The translations under genes were made by a program, and so were the position numbers. A DNA stretch of 64,000 bases, taken from contig NC_133481.1 of assembly GCF_025370935.1 (NCBI RefSeq), positions 7,486,902 to 7,550,901 of the forward strand, given 5' to 3'. Every line of letters begins with the position of its first letter. Position 1 is the stretch's first letter. This document shows positions 23,801 to 33,224 of the stretch, piece after piece. The notes beneath the pieces are model-generated. The model was given only the letters and a program-made list of their open reading frames with translations, made no database searches and had not been told where the DNA came from. The DNA comes from Choristoneura fumiferana (Eukaryota; Arthropoda; Insecta; Lepidoptera; Tortricidae).

Positions 23801-26800
23801 TGGTTTCGGATAAGCTGGCCCAAATACATTTAAAAATAATTACTTAGTATTGCAGCATATTATCATCGGGGACAATCGAGGGCGGATCCAGCTTTATAGC
23901 CAGGGGTGGGAGATTATACGGTCAAATTAAAGTTATTTTTTCGCAAATAAAACATAGGAATTTATTCATTGTAAAATAACAAAATTCTCTTTTGTCGCAG
24001 AAAGATATTATTCTTATAATTAATTTAGAAAAATATCTACTGTTTGTCCTACGCCTAACGCCTACGGCAAATAGCTGTACAGAATAAATAGATACATACC
24101 CAGTTTTGGTAGGGGAAATGGGACTTCAAAATAGTTTATGTAAAACTCCGTAGCTCTTTTGCCAATGTCTTGCGCAAGATCAACTTTGTGAATGTCGTCT
24201 TTATAAGCAAATGATCTCAGCTTAAAGTTGCTTCCTATGCCATTAGTATTTATTTCTGTTTCTTTAAAATCGAAGTCGCCAATCGCAAAACAGACTAAAT
24301 AAGTAGACATCGGGACACTTGTGGCAAATTGAACTGCTTCAGATCCAGTCTCATTGTCAAGAGCTTTTGATACTTCCTGAAAATTAAACCACCAGACCAA
24401 ACCACCACCAGATAAAGATATAGAAAACTCATGGCCCATACATTTTGAAGAGATAGGGTACTTGGTAGATTGGTAAAATATTTTATAGTACGGCCATCTA
24501 GTGAGTAAATATAGCAACTCCGTCCGAATCAAACATCGCGCTATCGAAGTTTCTGAACTCGGACGCATAAATACAATTTCCGACGCTCGTCCTTTAGAAT
24601 TCAGCCCCCAGGAATAATACCTACCTGGAGAGAGGTCTCTCCAGTATCAAACAACAAACACAATAAGTATCTCCCTAAAAATAAAATAAATTAAAGATAC
24701 ATGGTAATAGATAGAAAGATATATTTATTGTCTATTGGAACTGTCAATATTGGTAAATTCTGTCTTTCAACAGACATTGAAACTAAAAAAAAAATGCATA
24801 GCATTACCACAGTTACTACGGCTTATATTTAACGCTGTTGTCATTTACTTAAATAGTCTGAGTCATATCATAAAAGTATAAAATTTAATGTGATTGTAAT
24901 AGCTATAAGATAAAATTTATTAATTTAAAATAGTAGTAAATAAGTATAAAATATGACTTAATTTATGTTCCGGAAAATTAAAATTTATTTTCTGACATAA
25001 GTACCTATGACCTAAATCAAGATATTCTTGCATAAAGTATAAAAACATATTTAAAATGTTGGTCACGCTCTAATTTTCGTTCTAGTGATAAAAAAACGTC
25101 GTTTAGCCATAAAATAAGAGTCACCCAAGACTTCTGGGGACTCTTTTAAAGGTAAAGTCACAACAAAGCGGCCATTTTGAAGAACCTTGTAAAGTTTCAT
25201 CAATTCATCTCAGCCTATATATATCCCTATATATAGCCTATTTTATCATATAATTCAATAAGATGTGCTTAGGTAGGGTAATCTTACATTCATATTGGAG
25301 AGGGCCACGTAATTCTGCGGCTTAATGATAGTTATATCAAATGTCGCTTTAAAGTCTGGTTCATCGAAGCATGGGAATGCTTCCCGAGCATGGGTTGCTT
25401 CAAATAAAGTGGCGACCATTGTTCTGCAATTGAAAAGGTAAAGTTTCTTAAAAATAGATGCGTATCTATTATAATTTTGCTTTGATAAATTACGTCTGGG
25501 AGAATTATTTTTTATGGTTACTACCATGTTACCTATAAGTACCTACCTTTTTTATAAGGGATCCGTAGTCAACTAGGAACTCTTATAGTTTCGCCATGTG
25601 TAAACTCAGATATGTATAACAAAACGAATGCCACATCAATGTTTGGCAACGAACGTTAACTCGGGTGATGGTTAACTAATCAAACTTTGATGATGAACTA
25701 GTAAATAGTTCGAAACAAGTCCGTGCTTCTTGTGGTTTTCGTAACAATGGGGCCTGTGTGACATAGATGTTTTTTTTTGATGATACTACTAATTGGCAAT
25801 CTGTTCTAGGAACAATAAGCCACTTCCTTATTTGATAGATACATCAGTTAAAATGTTATCAACGAGTCATAAACTGTTGGAAAATTTCTTTCCAGCGACT
25901 CTTTTTAGGGTTCCGTAGTTAACTAGGAGCCCTTATAGTTTCGCCATGTCCGTCCGTCTGTCTGTCTGTCCGCAGCTAAGCTCAGAGACCGTTAGTACTA
26001 CTGTACCGTTAGTACTAAAGCTGAAATTTGGCATGAACACGCCGACAAAGTGGTAAAATAAAAAATAAATAAACAAAAAATTATGGTACAGTCACCGGCA
26101 CCAATATCTGACACAACAAGCGTGTATAAATATCTGATACGACTCTATTTCTAGGGCCGAAAGGACGTGTCAGATATTTTTGCACGCTCCGCTGTGGCAT
26201 ATATTAATGCTAGTGACTGTACCTCCCATACACGTAAAGTGGGAATGTTGAGGGATATCGTTGGAAGGTATTTCAAAATGTATAGGGTTTTGCAAAAAAC
26301 ATTTTTGATAAAGAGAAAATTTTCGGAGATATATATTTACTCTGAAAGTTCAAAAAATATGTCCCCCCCCCTCCCTCTTACTTTTGAACCGAAAATCTAA
26401 ATAATATGAAAAAAACACGGAAGTTAAGCTTAATAAAAACTTTCTAGGAAAATTATTTTCAACTTTACCAGTTGAGCAGTTTTTAAGTTTTTGTTAAAAA
26501 TGATTTCTGAACTAAGATTTTTTTTTACTTCTCATGCTCGTAAACTTCGTATTTATATACTTAGGAGACAAAATGACTTTTTTTGCTCTAGTTCAGTAAA
26601 ATCTTCGTCTAAAATTAAGGCAATCAGGTGTCAACAGCCACAAACAAAAAAGTTTCTTCATTCTTTAAAAATATAATTATATATAACTATATAGGACTGA
26701 AAATCAATCAATTCAATCGAAATAAATCAATAAAACTATAAATTTATAGTAATGAATGAAAAATAAAAGGTACATAGTAAGTGAACAATTATGTTTCCAC

Positions 26801-29043
26801 TGTAGCTCTATTTAATTTCCTCGCAATCGAAGTGAAAAGCAGAGTGTAAAACTCGAGCATTAAGCCCATTGGTTCTCTATCGTTTGCCCGAATTTCATAT
26901 GCACGAATGTATCGTTTTCTAGAATTTTCATTGCCATAAAGTACTTAATTTATTTCTGAAATAGTCATTTCTTCAGAGTTGATATTAAACTAACCTAACC
27001 TAACCTACTGCATTATATATGATGACATTTAAAAAAATCCTGAAAACAGCACGGTTCTATATATTTTATGGCAAACGTTGATATGGCAAGTGAAATTCGG
27101 GCAAATGAAATTCGGGTAAGTAAAGGTAACCGAAGCCCATTTTCCCCTCGACGTGTCTATCTACCTTTACGAACGTCTTGGGTAAAATTTATATATGCTC
27201 TCGTTATACAATCTACTATTTTATAATTTGTTTAATATTTGAGTTTCATTTTACAGGTGAGAAAATTATCAAAGACATCTTACCCGCCATTTTTGTGTGT
27301 TGTCGTGAATACCCCAAACGAGCCATCAAGAATTCCACTAAAGTATATTTTCAGAACGTAGCGTCCATCAGGAATTGTTGTCTGTGATTTAACAATCAAC
27401 AGTTGTCTGTCGTCAGATATAATTTCAAAACTGACTGCCATTTTTTCTAAAAAGAAGTTTTCCAGACTGACTGATTCTATTGTAAGTTGGTTGGTATGTA
27501 ACGTCACGTTATTTGTTGGGTTGTATACGCTGAGCTCTATTTCAATGGTTCCTCGGAAGGTCTTGCTTGTTGCGTTTGGCGACAGCCGCAATTTATAATT
27601 TGTAGGGGCTATATGCCTTGGTAATCTGTAGCCAATCACAGGAGGTTTCTGTAATCAAATCAATAATGAATTTTAACTAGAAATGGTGCAATGTATTAAG
27701 TTAATATGTAGGTATACCTACCTATTGCCATCCACGAAGACGCGTGATTTTGTCAAAATTAGACATTATTGACATTGTAATAAATGTTATATTGTAATAA
27801 GAACCACGGCACGCGTCATCGTGAATGACTCTGCCTATACCTTGCTACTTACCTACTCACGTCAAACTTTGACTCCTAATAATGCGGCATATATAAAATG
27901 AACAGGGTCCACTGATGTTTCATTGAGTACTTACACACAGTGAATGGTAAACCATTACGGGTCTACGCTACGAAAGCTGGCGAGGGTGCACGAAGTTTAG
28001 TTTTTTTTTAACAAAAAAGTAAAGGCGACTCCAAAAAAATAACAAAAAATGGAACCGACTACAAAACCCTTGAAAATATTCTTCTAGGTAAGTACGTACT
28101 AGCTCGAAGTCGGTGCCTCAGCACGAGCCAGCAGGAGTACGACAATAGTCGTCTACCTCACCTACATACTATGGGTTTCAATCCCTCCTGCTGGGTCGTG
28201 CTGAGATATTTTCAAGGGTTTTGTAGTCGGTTCCATTTTTTGTTTTTTTTTTTTCGAGTCGGTTTTACTTTTTTTCTGCCACAATGACGCCGGGCTAGCC
28301 TAGGCCCTTATATAATGCGGCACATGTTAATGAACGGGTCCATCAATGTTTCATTGAATGCTTATGCAAAGAATGGTAAACTATTCGCGCCCGGGATCTG
28401 TCCCAGGGAACCCATTAGAGATTCTTTAGAATCGCAAGCAGTTATAAACTAGATCTAGATTCAAAAGGACAAAACTACCAACTAAACAAAACGCACCTTC
28501 AAAATTAAACTGAAATAATTCGAAATTTTCTCATTTTAAAATTCAACCAAATGGGGAATGGATGAAAATTTAAGAAACGCTTGAAACTTTTTTCTTCAAT
28601 TGGAATAACCTTTCTAATTAACAGAAAAAATATCAGATTTTTAAGTAGCATCAAAAAATGAAAGAGTTCGACAAATTACGATAGTCCGGTCGGTTACGGG
28701 TTGTTCCATAGCCCAGAACAAAAAACTTTAAAAAATAATTTATTTGTCTTTGACTCGTTCGTTTTGACAGGTGACACTCTTTACCGATCCGGATAATACA
28801 AACATAGAAATACCGACCCTGTTTTTCATGTACACGCCCATAGAAACCGACATGCGCTTCTATGGGTGTGTAATATTTCGAATGGTTTCACTTAATTTTA
28901 AAGGTGCGAAAAGTCAATGGTACCTCTTCTTCCCGTTGCCGTAATATGAGCCTATGCGCATGATGAAAATTAAACAACCCTAGTGTTATCAGCAAATTTA
29001 ACCATACGTTACTTGTGGTCAAAAGGCAATTACGTTTGTTCAT
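8614..29043 (-). CDS. Gene 2: M1 aminopeptidase paralog, probable pseudoenzyme
   Basis: Seventeen coding exons: 28924-29043, 27284-27648, 25288-25423, 24100-24376, 22929-23093, 22212-22309, 21789-21923, 20527-20693, 16460-16597, 13576-13661, 12983-13110, 11904-12101, 11453-11529, 10972-11129, 10256-10385, 9141-9363, 8614-8835. Introns are GT-AG, phases agree, and the open frame is 940 codons plus stop. Exon 1 encodes a signal peptide (core WLNLLITLGLF). HELAH (344-348) and the Glu at 367 are intact, so zinc binding is plausible. GAMEN is replaced by RPTGN (308-312) after an in-frame two-codon loss, the motif reads LKEG instead of LNEG, and the position of the catalytic Tyr is His430 (ITHLK). 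In the M1 family the GAMEN Glu binds the substrate N-terminus and the Tyr stabilises the transition state, so I infer loss of aminopeptidase activity. The uninterrupted frame argues against simple pseudogene decay. The 3' end is altered by a 4-bp duplication (see last exon). Confidence 0.88.
8669..8674 (-). terminator. Poly(A) signal of gene 2, inside its shifted frame
   Basis: AATAAA overlaps the ancestral TAA stop. In the present frame it is read as coding sequence and lies upstream of the actual stop at 8614-8616. No other AATAAA is visible on this strand just beyond that stop. Confidence 0.55.
9395..9480 (+). repeat. Fragment of CTTGACACCAATTGACCTA repeat
   Basis: Shares CACTTGACACCAATTGACCT and AAGCAAAGCT with 60685-60760; a shorter piece occurs at 55785-55830. 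In intron 15 of gene 2. Confidence 0.5.
9525..9745 (+). repeat. Interspersed repeat, CCCCGACGCAAAAAGAGGGG family
   Basis: Shares GGGTGTTATAAGTTTGACCG and GGCACCGTAGCTCTTAAA with copies at 20768-21005 (+), 44325-44575 (-) and 60395-60540 (-). Class unknown. In intron 15 of gene 2. Confidence 0.7.
10386..10971. other. Intron 14 of gene 2, nothing recognised
   Basis: AT-rich, with no repeat that recurs in the window. Confidence 0.45.
11166..11408. mobile_element. MITE with GTTAAGCA...GTTTCCACC ends
   Basis: Left end GTTAAGCAGCGTTTCCACC and right end GGTGGAAACACTTGCTTAAC form imperfect terminal inverted repeats. Internal CTCGCA-type and TTTTGACTTTTGAC repeats. Lies in intron 13 of gene 2. Confidence 0.65.
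11530..11903. other. Intron 12 of gene 2, nothing recognised
   Basis: Contains a short duplicated GCGAGATTGTCATTG motif near 11580-11610 but no identifiable element. Confidence 0.4.
12105..12480 (-). mobile_element. RTE-type LINE 3' fragment
   Basis: On the minus strand it encodes decayed WQWAGH and EWRPRTGT motifs and ends near a GATGATG tail, the signature of the C-terminus and 3' end of RTE-like retrotransposons. Related to 30986-31290. Starts right at the acceptor of exon 12 in intron 11 of gene 2. Confidence 0.6.
13358..13511. repeat. Near-perfect inverted repeat (hairpin) in intron 10 of gene 2
   Basis: Arms of about 47 bp (13358-13404 and 13464-13511) share ATCGAAAATACAAACTGAAA, separated by about 59 bp. 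It ends about 65 bp from exon 10. Probably a small foldback transposon. Confidence 0.7.
13921..15336. repeat. CCAT/CCGT tetranucleotide minisatellite
   Basis: About 1.4 kb of 4-bp units, mostly CCAT and CCGT with scattered CCAC, CTGT, TTCG and CGAT variants, in intron 9 of gene 2. The variant block CCACCCATCCATCCATTCGT recurs near 14221, 14425, 14629, 14857, 14953 and 15141, giving a higher-order period of roughly 200 bp in places. The array contains no stop codons in several frames, producing false long ORFs on both strands. Confidence 0.95.
15344..15385. repeat. CGCAT pentanucleotide repeat
   Basis: Several CGCAT units follow the minisatellite almost directly. Confidence 0.8.
15771..16141 (-). 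repeat. Interspersed repeat, TTTATAATATTAGTAGG family, with (GAGT)n
   Basis: Reverse orientation: starts CCTACTAATATTATAAATGT, has a GTGA microsatellite at about 15798-15825, and ends GCCGCGGGTAAACGCTAGTT. Closest relatives at 43150-43550 and 53432-53778. Confidence 0.7.
17030..20180. mobile_element. Possible composite DNA element with inverted arms, intron 8 of gene 2
   Basis: Arms 17340-17675 and 19060-19375 are inverted copies (sharing GATGATGGAGCTGGAAGGT and AACATACTAACAGGGCAAG). Further out, ATCTGAACACGACTCTA near 17090 and its inverse near 20130 suggest matching ends. A tandem duplication of about 160 bp lies inside (18548-18850). No coding sequence for a transposase is visible. Confidence 0.45.
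17847..17862. repeat. (TA)n microsatellite
   Basis: Alternating TA run of about 16 bp. Confidence 0.8.
20296..20400 (-). repeat. Interspersed repeat shared with 54990-55090
   Basis: GCCAAGTCGAGCAAAACAAA and GGCACAGCCGTACCATACTT here are inverted relative to the 55-kb copy. Unknown class. Confidence 0.55.
20768..21005 (+). repeat. Interspersed repeat, CGCAAAAAGAGGGG family
   Basis: Second copy of the repeat described at 9525-9745, same orientation, in intron 7 of gene 2. Confidence 0.7.
21141..21330. mobile_element. Foldback MITE with GC-rich arms
   Basis: Ends AAGGTAGGCGTCCACTT and AAGTGGACGTTTACCTT are inverted. The interior has several copies of GATGCG(G/T)AC-like sequence, so it folds back along most of its length. 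Confidence 0.6.
21789..21923 (-). CDS. Gene 2 exon 7: catalytic Tyr replaced by His
   Basis: Forty-five codons ending ITHLK at the donor. The aligned ends are ISYNK in gene 1 and VSYKK in gene 3, where the Tyr sits 119 and 118 residues after the GAMEN Glu, close to the spacing in characterised M1 enzymes. The next exon begins AAS instead of the usual GAS. Confidence 0.85.
21985..22155 (+). repeat. Interspersed repeat, CCGAGCTTTGCTCGG family
   Basis: Shares GACCGAGCT(T/C)(T/C)GCTCGG, AGACCAAGCTA and TTTCATCGAAATCGTTGGA with 50640-50795. Resembles the 3' region of a non-LTR element, unconfirmed. Confidence 0.6.
22310..22928. other. Intron 5 of gene 2 with local inverted and direct repeats
   Basis: ACAAGTGCTA(C/G)AATTCTACAT occurs twice (near 22608 and 22662), and CACTTGTAAC near 22545 recurs inverted in GTTACAAGTG. 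Probably a decayed foldback element; no open frame. Confidence 0.4.
22929..23093 (-). CDS. Gene 2 exon 5: HELAH kept, GAMEN lost
   Basis: 165 nt against 171 in genes 1 and 3: two codons are missing exactly where GAMEN should be. The remaining residues read RPTGN at 23056-23070, followed by WGLIT, with no Glu at the anchoring position. HELAHMWFGNL is unchanged. Frame and splice sites are intact. Confidence 0.88.
23498..23746. mobile_element. Foldback element flanked by 13-bp direct repeats
   Basis: Arms beginning CTACCGTGAGACTCACTCAT (left) and ending in the inverse of the GGATAACTCACGTCTTAAAT segment (right) surround a GC-rich core. CATTTAAGTAAAA flanks both sides (23485-23497 and 23747-23759). 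Intron 4 of gene 2. Confidence 0.7.
24377..25287. other. Intron 3 of gene 2, nothing recognised
   Basis: AT-rich. The open frame at its right edge (to about 24568) is read-through from exon 4. Confidence 0.45.
25905..26400 (+). repeat. Interspersed repeat, GGGTTCCGTAG family, with nested MITE
   Basis: Starts AGGGTTCCGTAGTTAACTAG and TTTCGCCATGTCCGTCCGTC, resuming at CTCCCATACACGTAAAGTGG after the nested insertion at 26091-26222. A short related head is at 25555-25625. Intron 2 of gene 2. Confidence 0.7.
26091..26222. mobile_element. Short MITE nested in the GGGTTCCGTAG repeat
   Basis: Ends ACAGTCACCGGCACC and TGCTAGTGACTGTA are inverted, flanked by GTAC on both sides. The interior has the inverted pair ATATCTGA...TCAGATAT. 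The host repeat in intact copies (430-956) is continuous at this point. Confidence 0.65.
28011..28277. mobile_element. Foldback element with GGAACCGACTACAAAACCCT arms
   Basis: Arms 28011-28082 and 28205-28277 are inverted copies; the core has AGCACGAGCCAGCAGGAG and its partial inverse. This arm sequence is common in lepidopteran genomes. Intron 1 of gene 2. Confidence 0.7.
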
Positions 29044-29242
29044 CTGAAAATACATGTTTAGATTTACTTATAGTTAACACTGTTTAAAAAAATAGTTTGT
29101 TTACGATATACATGTGCTAAACTTATTTTAAGATCATTTTACACATGTACTTAGTTTAATAATGTTTTTCCATTGTCTTAAATTTTGTTGGAAAAGCTCT
29201 TATCGTATTTATCTTGCTTTCTCAACTAGCTTACTAAAGTTT

Positions 29243-29620
29243 AAAGTAGACTTCCGAGCAGAGCGGCTCCGGCGTCACTAACGCAGCGACAGTAACGCGG
29301 CGATAGAGCGATAGTATTATGCAATACAGAAACGTATGAACTAACGTTCGATCACAGCACAGCGTCACTGTCGCCGCGACAGTGGCGCCGCGTCAGTATC
29401 GCCGAGCGATAGCGGCCGTGCCATGTTTGCGCAACCACTGCCGCGCAATCGCTGGGATCGCTCGTGGTTTTGAGGTTATTTTGCATGGAATAACAACAAA
29501 CTGACACCGGCCGGAGTCACGCTGCTCAGAAGTCAATCTGCGTCAGAGCCGCTGCGTCGACGCAGCGGCTCTGACGCTGCGGCCGTTGCGATAGAGCCGC
29601 TCTAGTCGGAAGTCTACCTT
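29243..29620. mobile_element. GC-rich foldback MITE with internal perfect palindrome
   Basis: Ends AAAGTAGACTTCCGAG and CGGAAGTCTACCTTT are inverted. The interior is rich in GCGACAGT and GAGCGATAG motifs. A 38-bp perfect palindrome centred on GTCGAC is at 29540-29577. It lies 200 bp upstream of the gene 2 start exon. Confidence 0.7.
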
Positions 29621-29725
29621 TACTGAAGCTAATTTAGGAAGCACGAAATACGAACTTATTCGACAAAACACAATGGCAAAACATTATTTACTACATCTGT
29701 ACCGACTATATTCTTACAAATAAAT

Positions 29726-30287
29726 GGCTCAGGATGACTTCCTCCACAGTCCCATTTCGTCACCTTCTTAAATCGTCCACAGTGCCGTGTCATCAGCCTG
29801 CAATTCGTAAATCGTCACCTTCCTAACTCGTCCACCCTATGATATCGTCCATATCCCATTTTGTCTACATTTCTATTTCGACCTCAGTGTCAACTCGTCC
29901 ACTTTCTTTTATAGACCACAGACTACTAGGTCAGCAGCCAACTCGTCTACGTTTAGCAGACGTCTCACAGATATGGTCAATTTAAGCGTTTAAATAGCAA
30001 AATATCCCGAGAGTAATTTGCAAAAAAAGCCCCTTTTCAATAAACAATGCAATAATGTTGACGAGTTGGCATTGTGGTCTAAATTGGAATGTTGACGTGT
30101 TAGCACTGTAGTAGTCGAAATAAGACTGTTGACGACTTGGTACCTACTGTGGCCCACGTAAGAAATTGGACAAGATAGGAAAGTGACGATGTGGGAATGT
30201 TGGCGAATCAGAACAGTAGACTGTATAAAAATGAGGACGATTTAAGAAGGTGACAAAATGGGACTGTGGACGAAGTCATCCTGAGCC
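29726..30287. mobile_element. hAT-like non-autonomous element with 8-bp target duplication
   Basis: Inverted ends of about 50 bp start GGCTCAGGATGACTTC; AAATAAAT flanks both sides (29718-29725 and 30288-30295). The interior carries degenerate repeats of TCGTCCAC and its complement. Eight-bp duplications are typical of hAT transposons. No transposase. Confidence 0.75.
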
Positions 30288-30985
30288 AAATAAATGTTTT
30301 TGAATTGAATTGAGTTGAAAATACGTAACAAACAAAATCAGAAAAAAATAAAAGAGCGACAGTTAACTTTGCGTCATCCTTACCGTGATATCTATTTTCG
30401 CTAACTAACACAATTTTCAAGGATAAGTACCTACGTTTAACCCGTTCATGAAGCTCCTAACAAAAAATATTTTCTTAAATAATTAAGGAAGTCAGGAAGC
30501 AATGCAAGTTGGAAAGAAATAAACGAAGAAGTTAATTATTAGGATAGTAAAATTAGTAAACGTAATTCAATATAACTGGCAGATAGCAGTCATGGTCGAA
30601 CTTCTTGTAGGTTAGTTACAAGTAACTGGCCACAATGGTCTTAAGAAAAGAAAAAAACACTAAGGTCACTATGCTCACAATTTTGACACTGCGTTTAAAT
30701 TTAGAATGAGAGTTTTTATTTCCAGAAAATTAATTTCGCTACTATGAAATTACTTGCCCGCTTTTATTGCTGCAGCGGCTGCTGTGCCATATTGAAAATT
30801 AATGAGGTGACTACGCTGGATTGGCTGTAGTAAAATCGAATATTGATAGTTACATGTGCTAGCTGCAATAAGTGAATGCAACTACAACTTATAACAAAAT
30901 ATAAAAAATAAAAATATAATAAATTACTAATACGAAAAATATTGTCAACCCGGAGTTAGCATGGATCATTTAACAGAGGGGTAAT

Positions 30986-31290
30986 ACCTGACTAACTGAA
31001 GAACTAAAGTCACTGACATAGCTGGAAAAATATGCAAATTGAAGTGGCAATGGGCAGGCCACATCGCTCGAAGAACAGATAACCGTTGGGGGAGAAAAGT
31101 CCTCGAGTGGCGACCACGAACCGGAAGACGAAGCGTTGGCAGGCCTCCCACCAGGTGGACTGACGACATCGTGAGAGTAGCGGGAAACCGGTAGATGCAA
31201 GTGGCAAGTTGTCGTTCATTGTGGCGTTCTAAGGGGGAGGCCTTTGTCCAGCAGTGGACGTCTTCGGGCTGATGATGATGATGAATACCT
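30986..31290 (+). mobile_element. RTE-type LINE 3' fragment
   Basis: Reads KWQWAGHIARRTDNRWG, then EWRPRTGRRSVGRPPTRW and VQQW, and ends (GAT)n at about 31270-31285. This is the conserved RTE C-terminus and 3' microsatellite. Two other copies in the window are decayed or of another subfamily (12105-12480, 63125-63405). Confidence 0.8.
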
Positions 31291-31299
31291 GACTCGTCA

Positions 31300-32330
31300 T
31301 TAAAATGTGCTTTGTAACGGATTTTAACATCAGCACTGAATTTGTATGTAGTGACATACAAAATTACCTATTACTGCATACATTTGACGGCCAGATTTTC
31401 TGTCGCTCAGTCATCATCCTATCATCCCAGTCTATATACTAAGTAAAGGTAAGGGCCTACCACGCTAAACTTGACCGCGGGCATAAAACTTGTATCCTTT
31501 TCTAACCAATGAGTGATTGTGCATATGCGTAAAGGACTGATTCATTATGACTGATAAACTCTAGTGTGCTAGGGTACCAAGGAACACATTTATTAAAAAA
31601 TATATATAGAAAAAAACGACCTCATTATAAGCTTTTATTGACATCACACTGTTCACATGTATGTAAATATGTTACTTATGCAATGCAATAATTTGATAGC
31701 GAAATTTTGGTGGTGCGACTGAAAGTGTCTCTTCAGCAGGAAAGACTTTAACCCTTTTCCAGGGTTATTGCATATATTAACCACATAAATGTACACAAAC
31801 ATCTGACTTCGCTAAACTAACCAATACGGTACAAAATCAATTGAAGTCGTTAAAACTACTATTCGTTTTTAAATTAATCTTTCATAAGCAAACAATATAA
31901 AACTAAGATTTTTTTGTAGCGTATCTAAATAAGCAGGGTCTGGAAAAGGGTTAAAGTTGATGGCATTGACTTGAAACTTAATTTATAAGTTTAACATTAA
32001 TATTTTATACAGCTCAGCTTAATCACAAGCCTTTATTTAACTTAAATGTATTGTATACACGGTTATTTCCAATTTACGGGCATAACCCTGAATTCCTGCT
32101 TACATAAATAAAAGTTTTATTGTTTTACGAATTTTATCATAACTTATTATTTTTGATGAAACGACTTGTTCTGTAACGATTGCTAGAGATTGGATTGACT
32201 TGAAGTACCGATATGGTTTTATGTAGTTTTGATTACATGCAAGCACGATTCACAAAGAGGTACAGTCAGTAAAAAAATAGTATAAAAAGGAAGTTCTTAG
32301 TATAAAGGTCAATCAACTTTTTAGTGTAAG
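31300..32330. other. Intergenic stretch, nothing recognised
   Basis: AT-rich; carries no open frame of interest. Confidence 0.4.
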
Positions 32331-32895
32331 GTCAACCGGGGCTAAGTCGTCTACGGGGCTAATGCGTCCACTCCAATTATCATAAGAAAATCATCCTTTA
32401 GAACCACTCACGCCATTTTTTTAAAAAAGGTTTTGGCGCTAAAAGTACAAAAAATGATCACTAGATGTCGTGGCTGAGCTCTTTTTTAATCCGCCAACGA
32501 GATCATTAGACGCTGTAGCCCCGAATATTTTTGTTTAACTAATTACTCTAAACTAAGGCTAGAATTTAGCGTACAACATAATAATTAATTTTATCATGTG
32601 TGCTTTTATTAAATTATCTCGATTAAAATCATTCCGACCAATCCGATCACATAATACCAGTAAAAGACGCTTTCACCCCACCTGGGATTATAGCGTCTAA
32701 AAATCGCAGCTTTTCAGAAACGTAATTTACACGTAGAAGTTATTAAAAATGCCCTAAAATGGCACTAAAATATAAAATTAGATCGAATATGCTAGCTTGT
32801 ATCATAAGTTATAGCTTTTAAGGATACATAATGTGTTTGTTATAATCTGATAAATATGCTGTTTAAAGTATTGTGACGCATTAGCCCCGGTTGAC
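32331..32895. mobile_element. Non-autonomous DNA element with GTCAACCGGGGCTAA ends
   Basis: Left end GTCAACCGGGGCTAAGTCGT and right end GACGCATTAGCCCCGGTTGA are inverted; GGGGCTAATGCGTC is repeated just inside the left end. 565 bp, no coding capacity. Confidence 0.7.
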
Positions 32896-32984
32896 ATGTT
32901 ATTCTGTCCTGTATCTCAGGAGACATCAGTAATACACGTTGTTAGAAAAATATTTGCAACACTATTAGCATACTTAGATGAGCC

Positions 32985-33067
32985 ATATTAAATAATATTT
33001 TAACGGATAACTCACGTCTTAAATCGAGTTTAGCTCGACATGTTTCGGGCTAATTCGTAGCCCGCGG
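32985..33067 (+). mobile_element. Half copy of the GTAACGGATAACTC foldback family
   Basis: TTTTAACGGATAACTCACGT followed by the CGAGTTTAGCTCGACATGTT segment. Only one arm is present, about 150 bp beyond the gene 1 end. Confidence 0.65.
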
Positions 33068-33217
33068 AGATGAGCCATAAAAGAATTGCTTTAAAACAGT
33101 CACAACTCTTAACTTTTAGTGGATTTATAGCCCTTGAAATCATACTTTTAATAAGTAGCTCAAGAGACGTTACCACGGCAACAAGCTACACTAAAAAGTT
33201 GGTTGACCCAAAACTTA

Positions 33218-33223
33218 TTTATT
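33218..33223 (-). terminator. Poly(A) signal of gene 1
   Basis: AATAAA begins one base after the TAA stop (33225-33227), the same stop-plus-signal arrangement as the ancestral end of gene 2. The 3' UTR is therefore predicted to be very short. Confidence 0.65.
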
Positions 33224-33224
33224 G

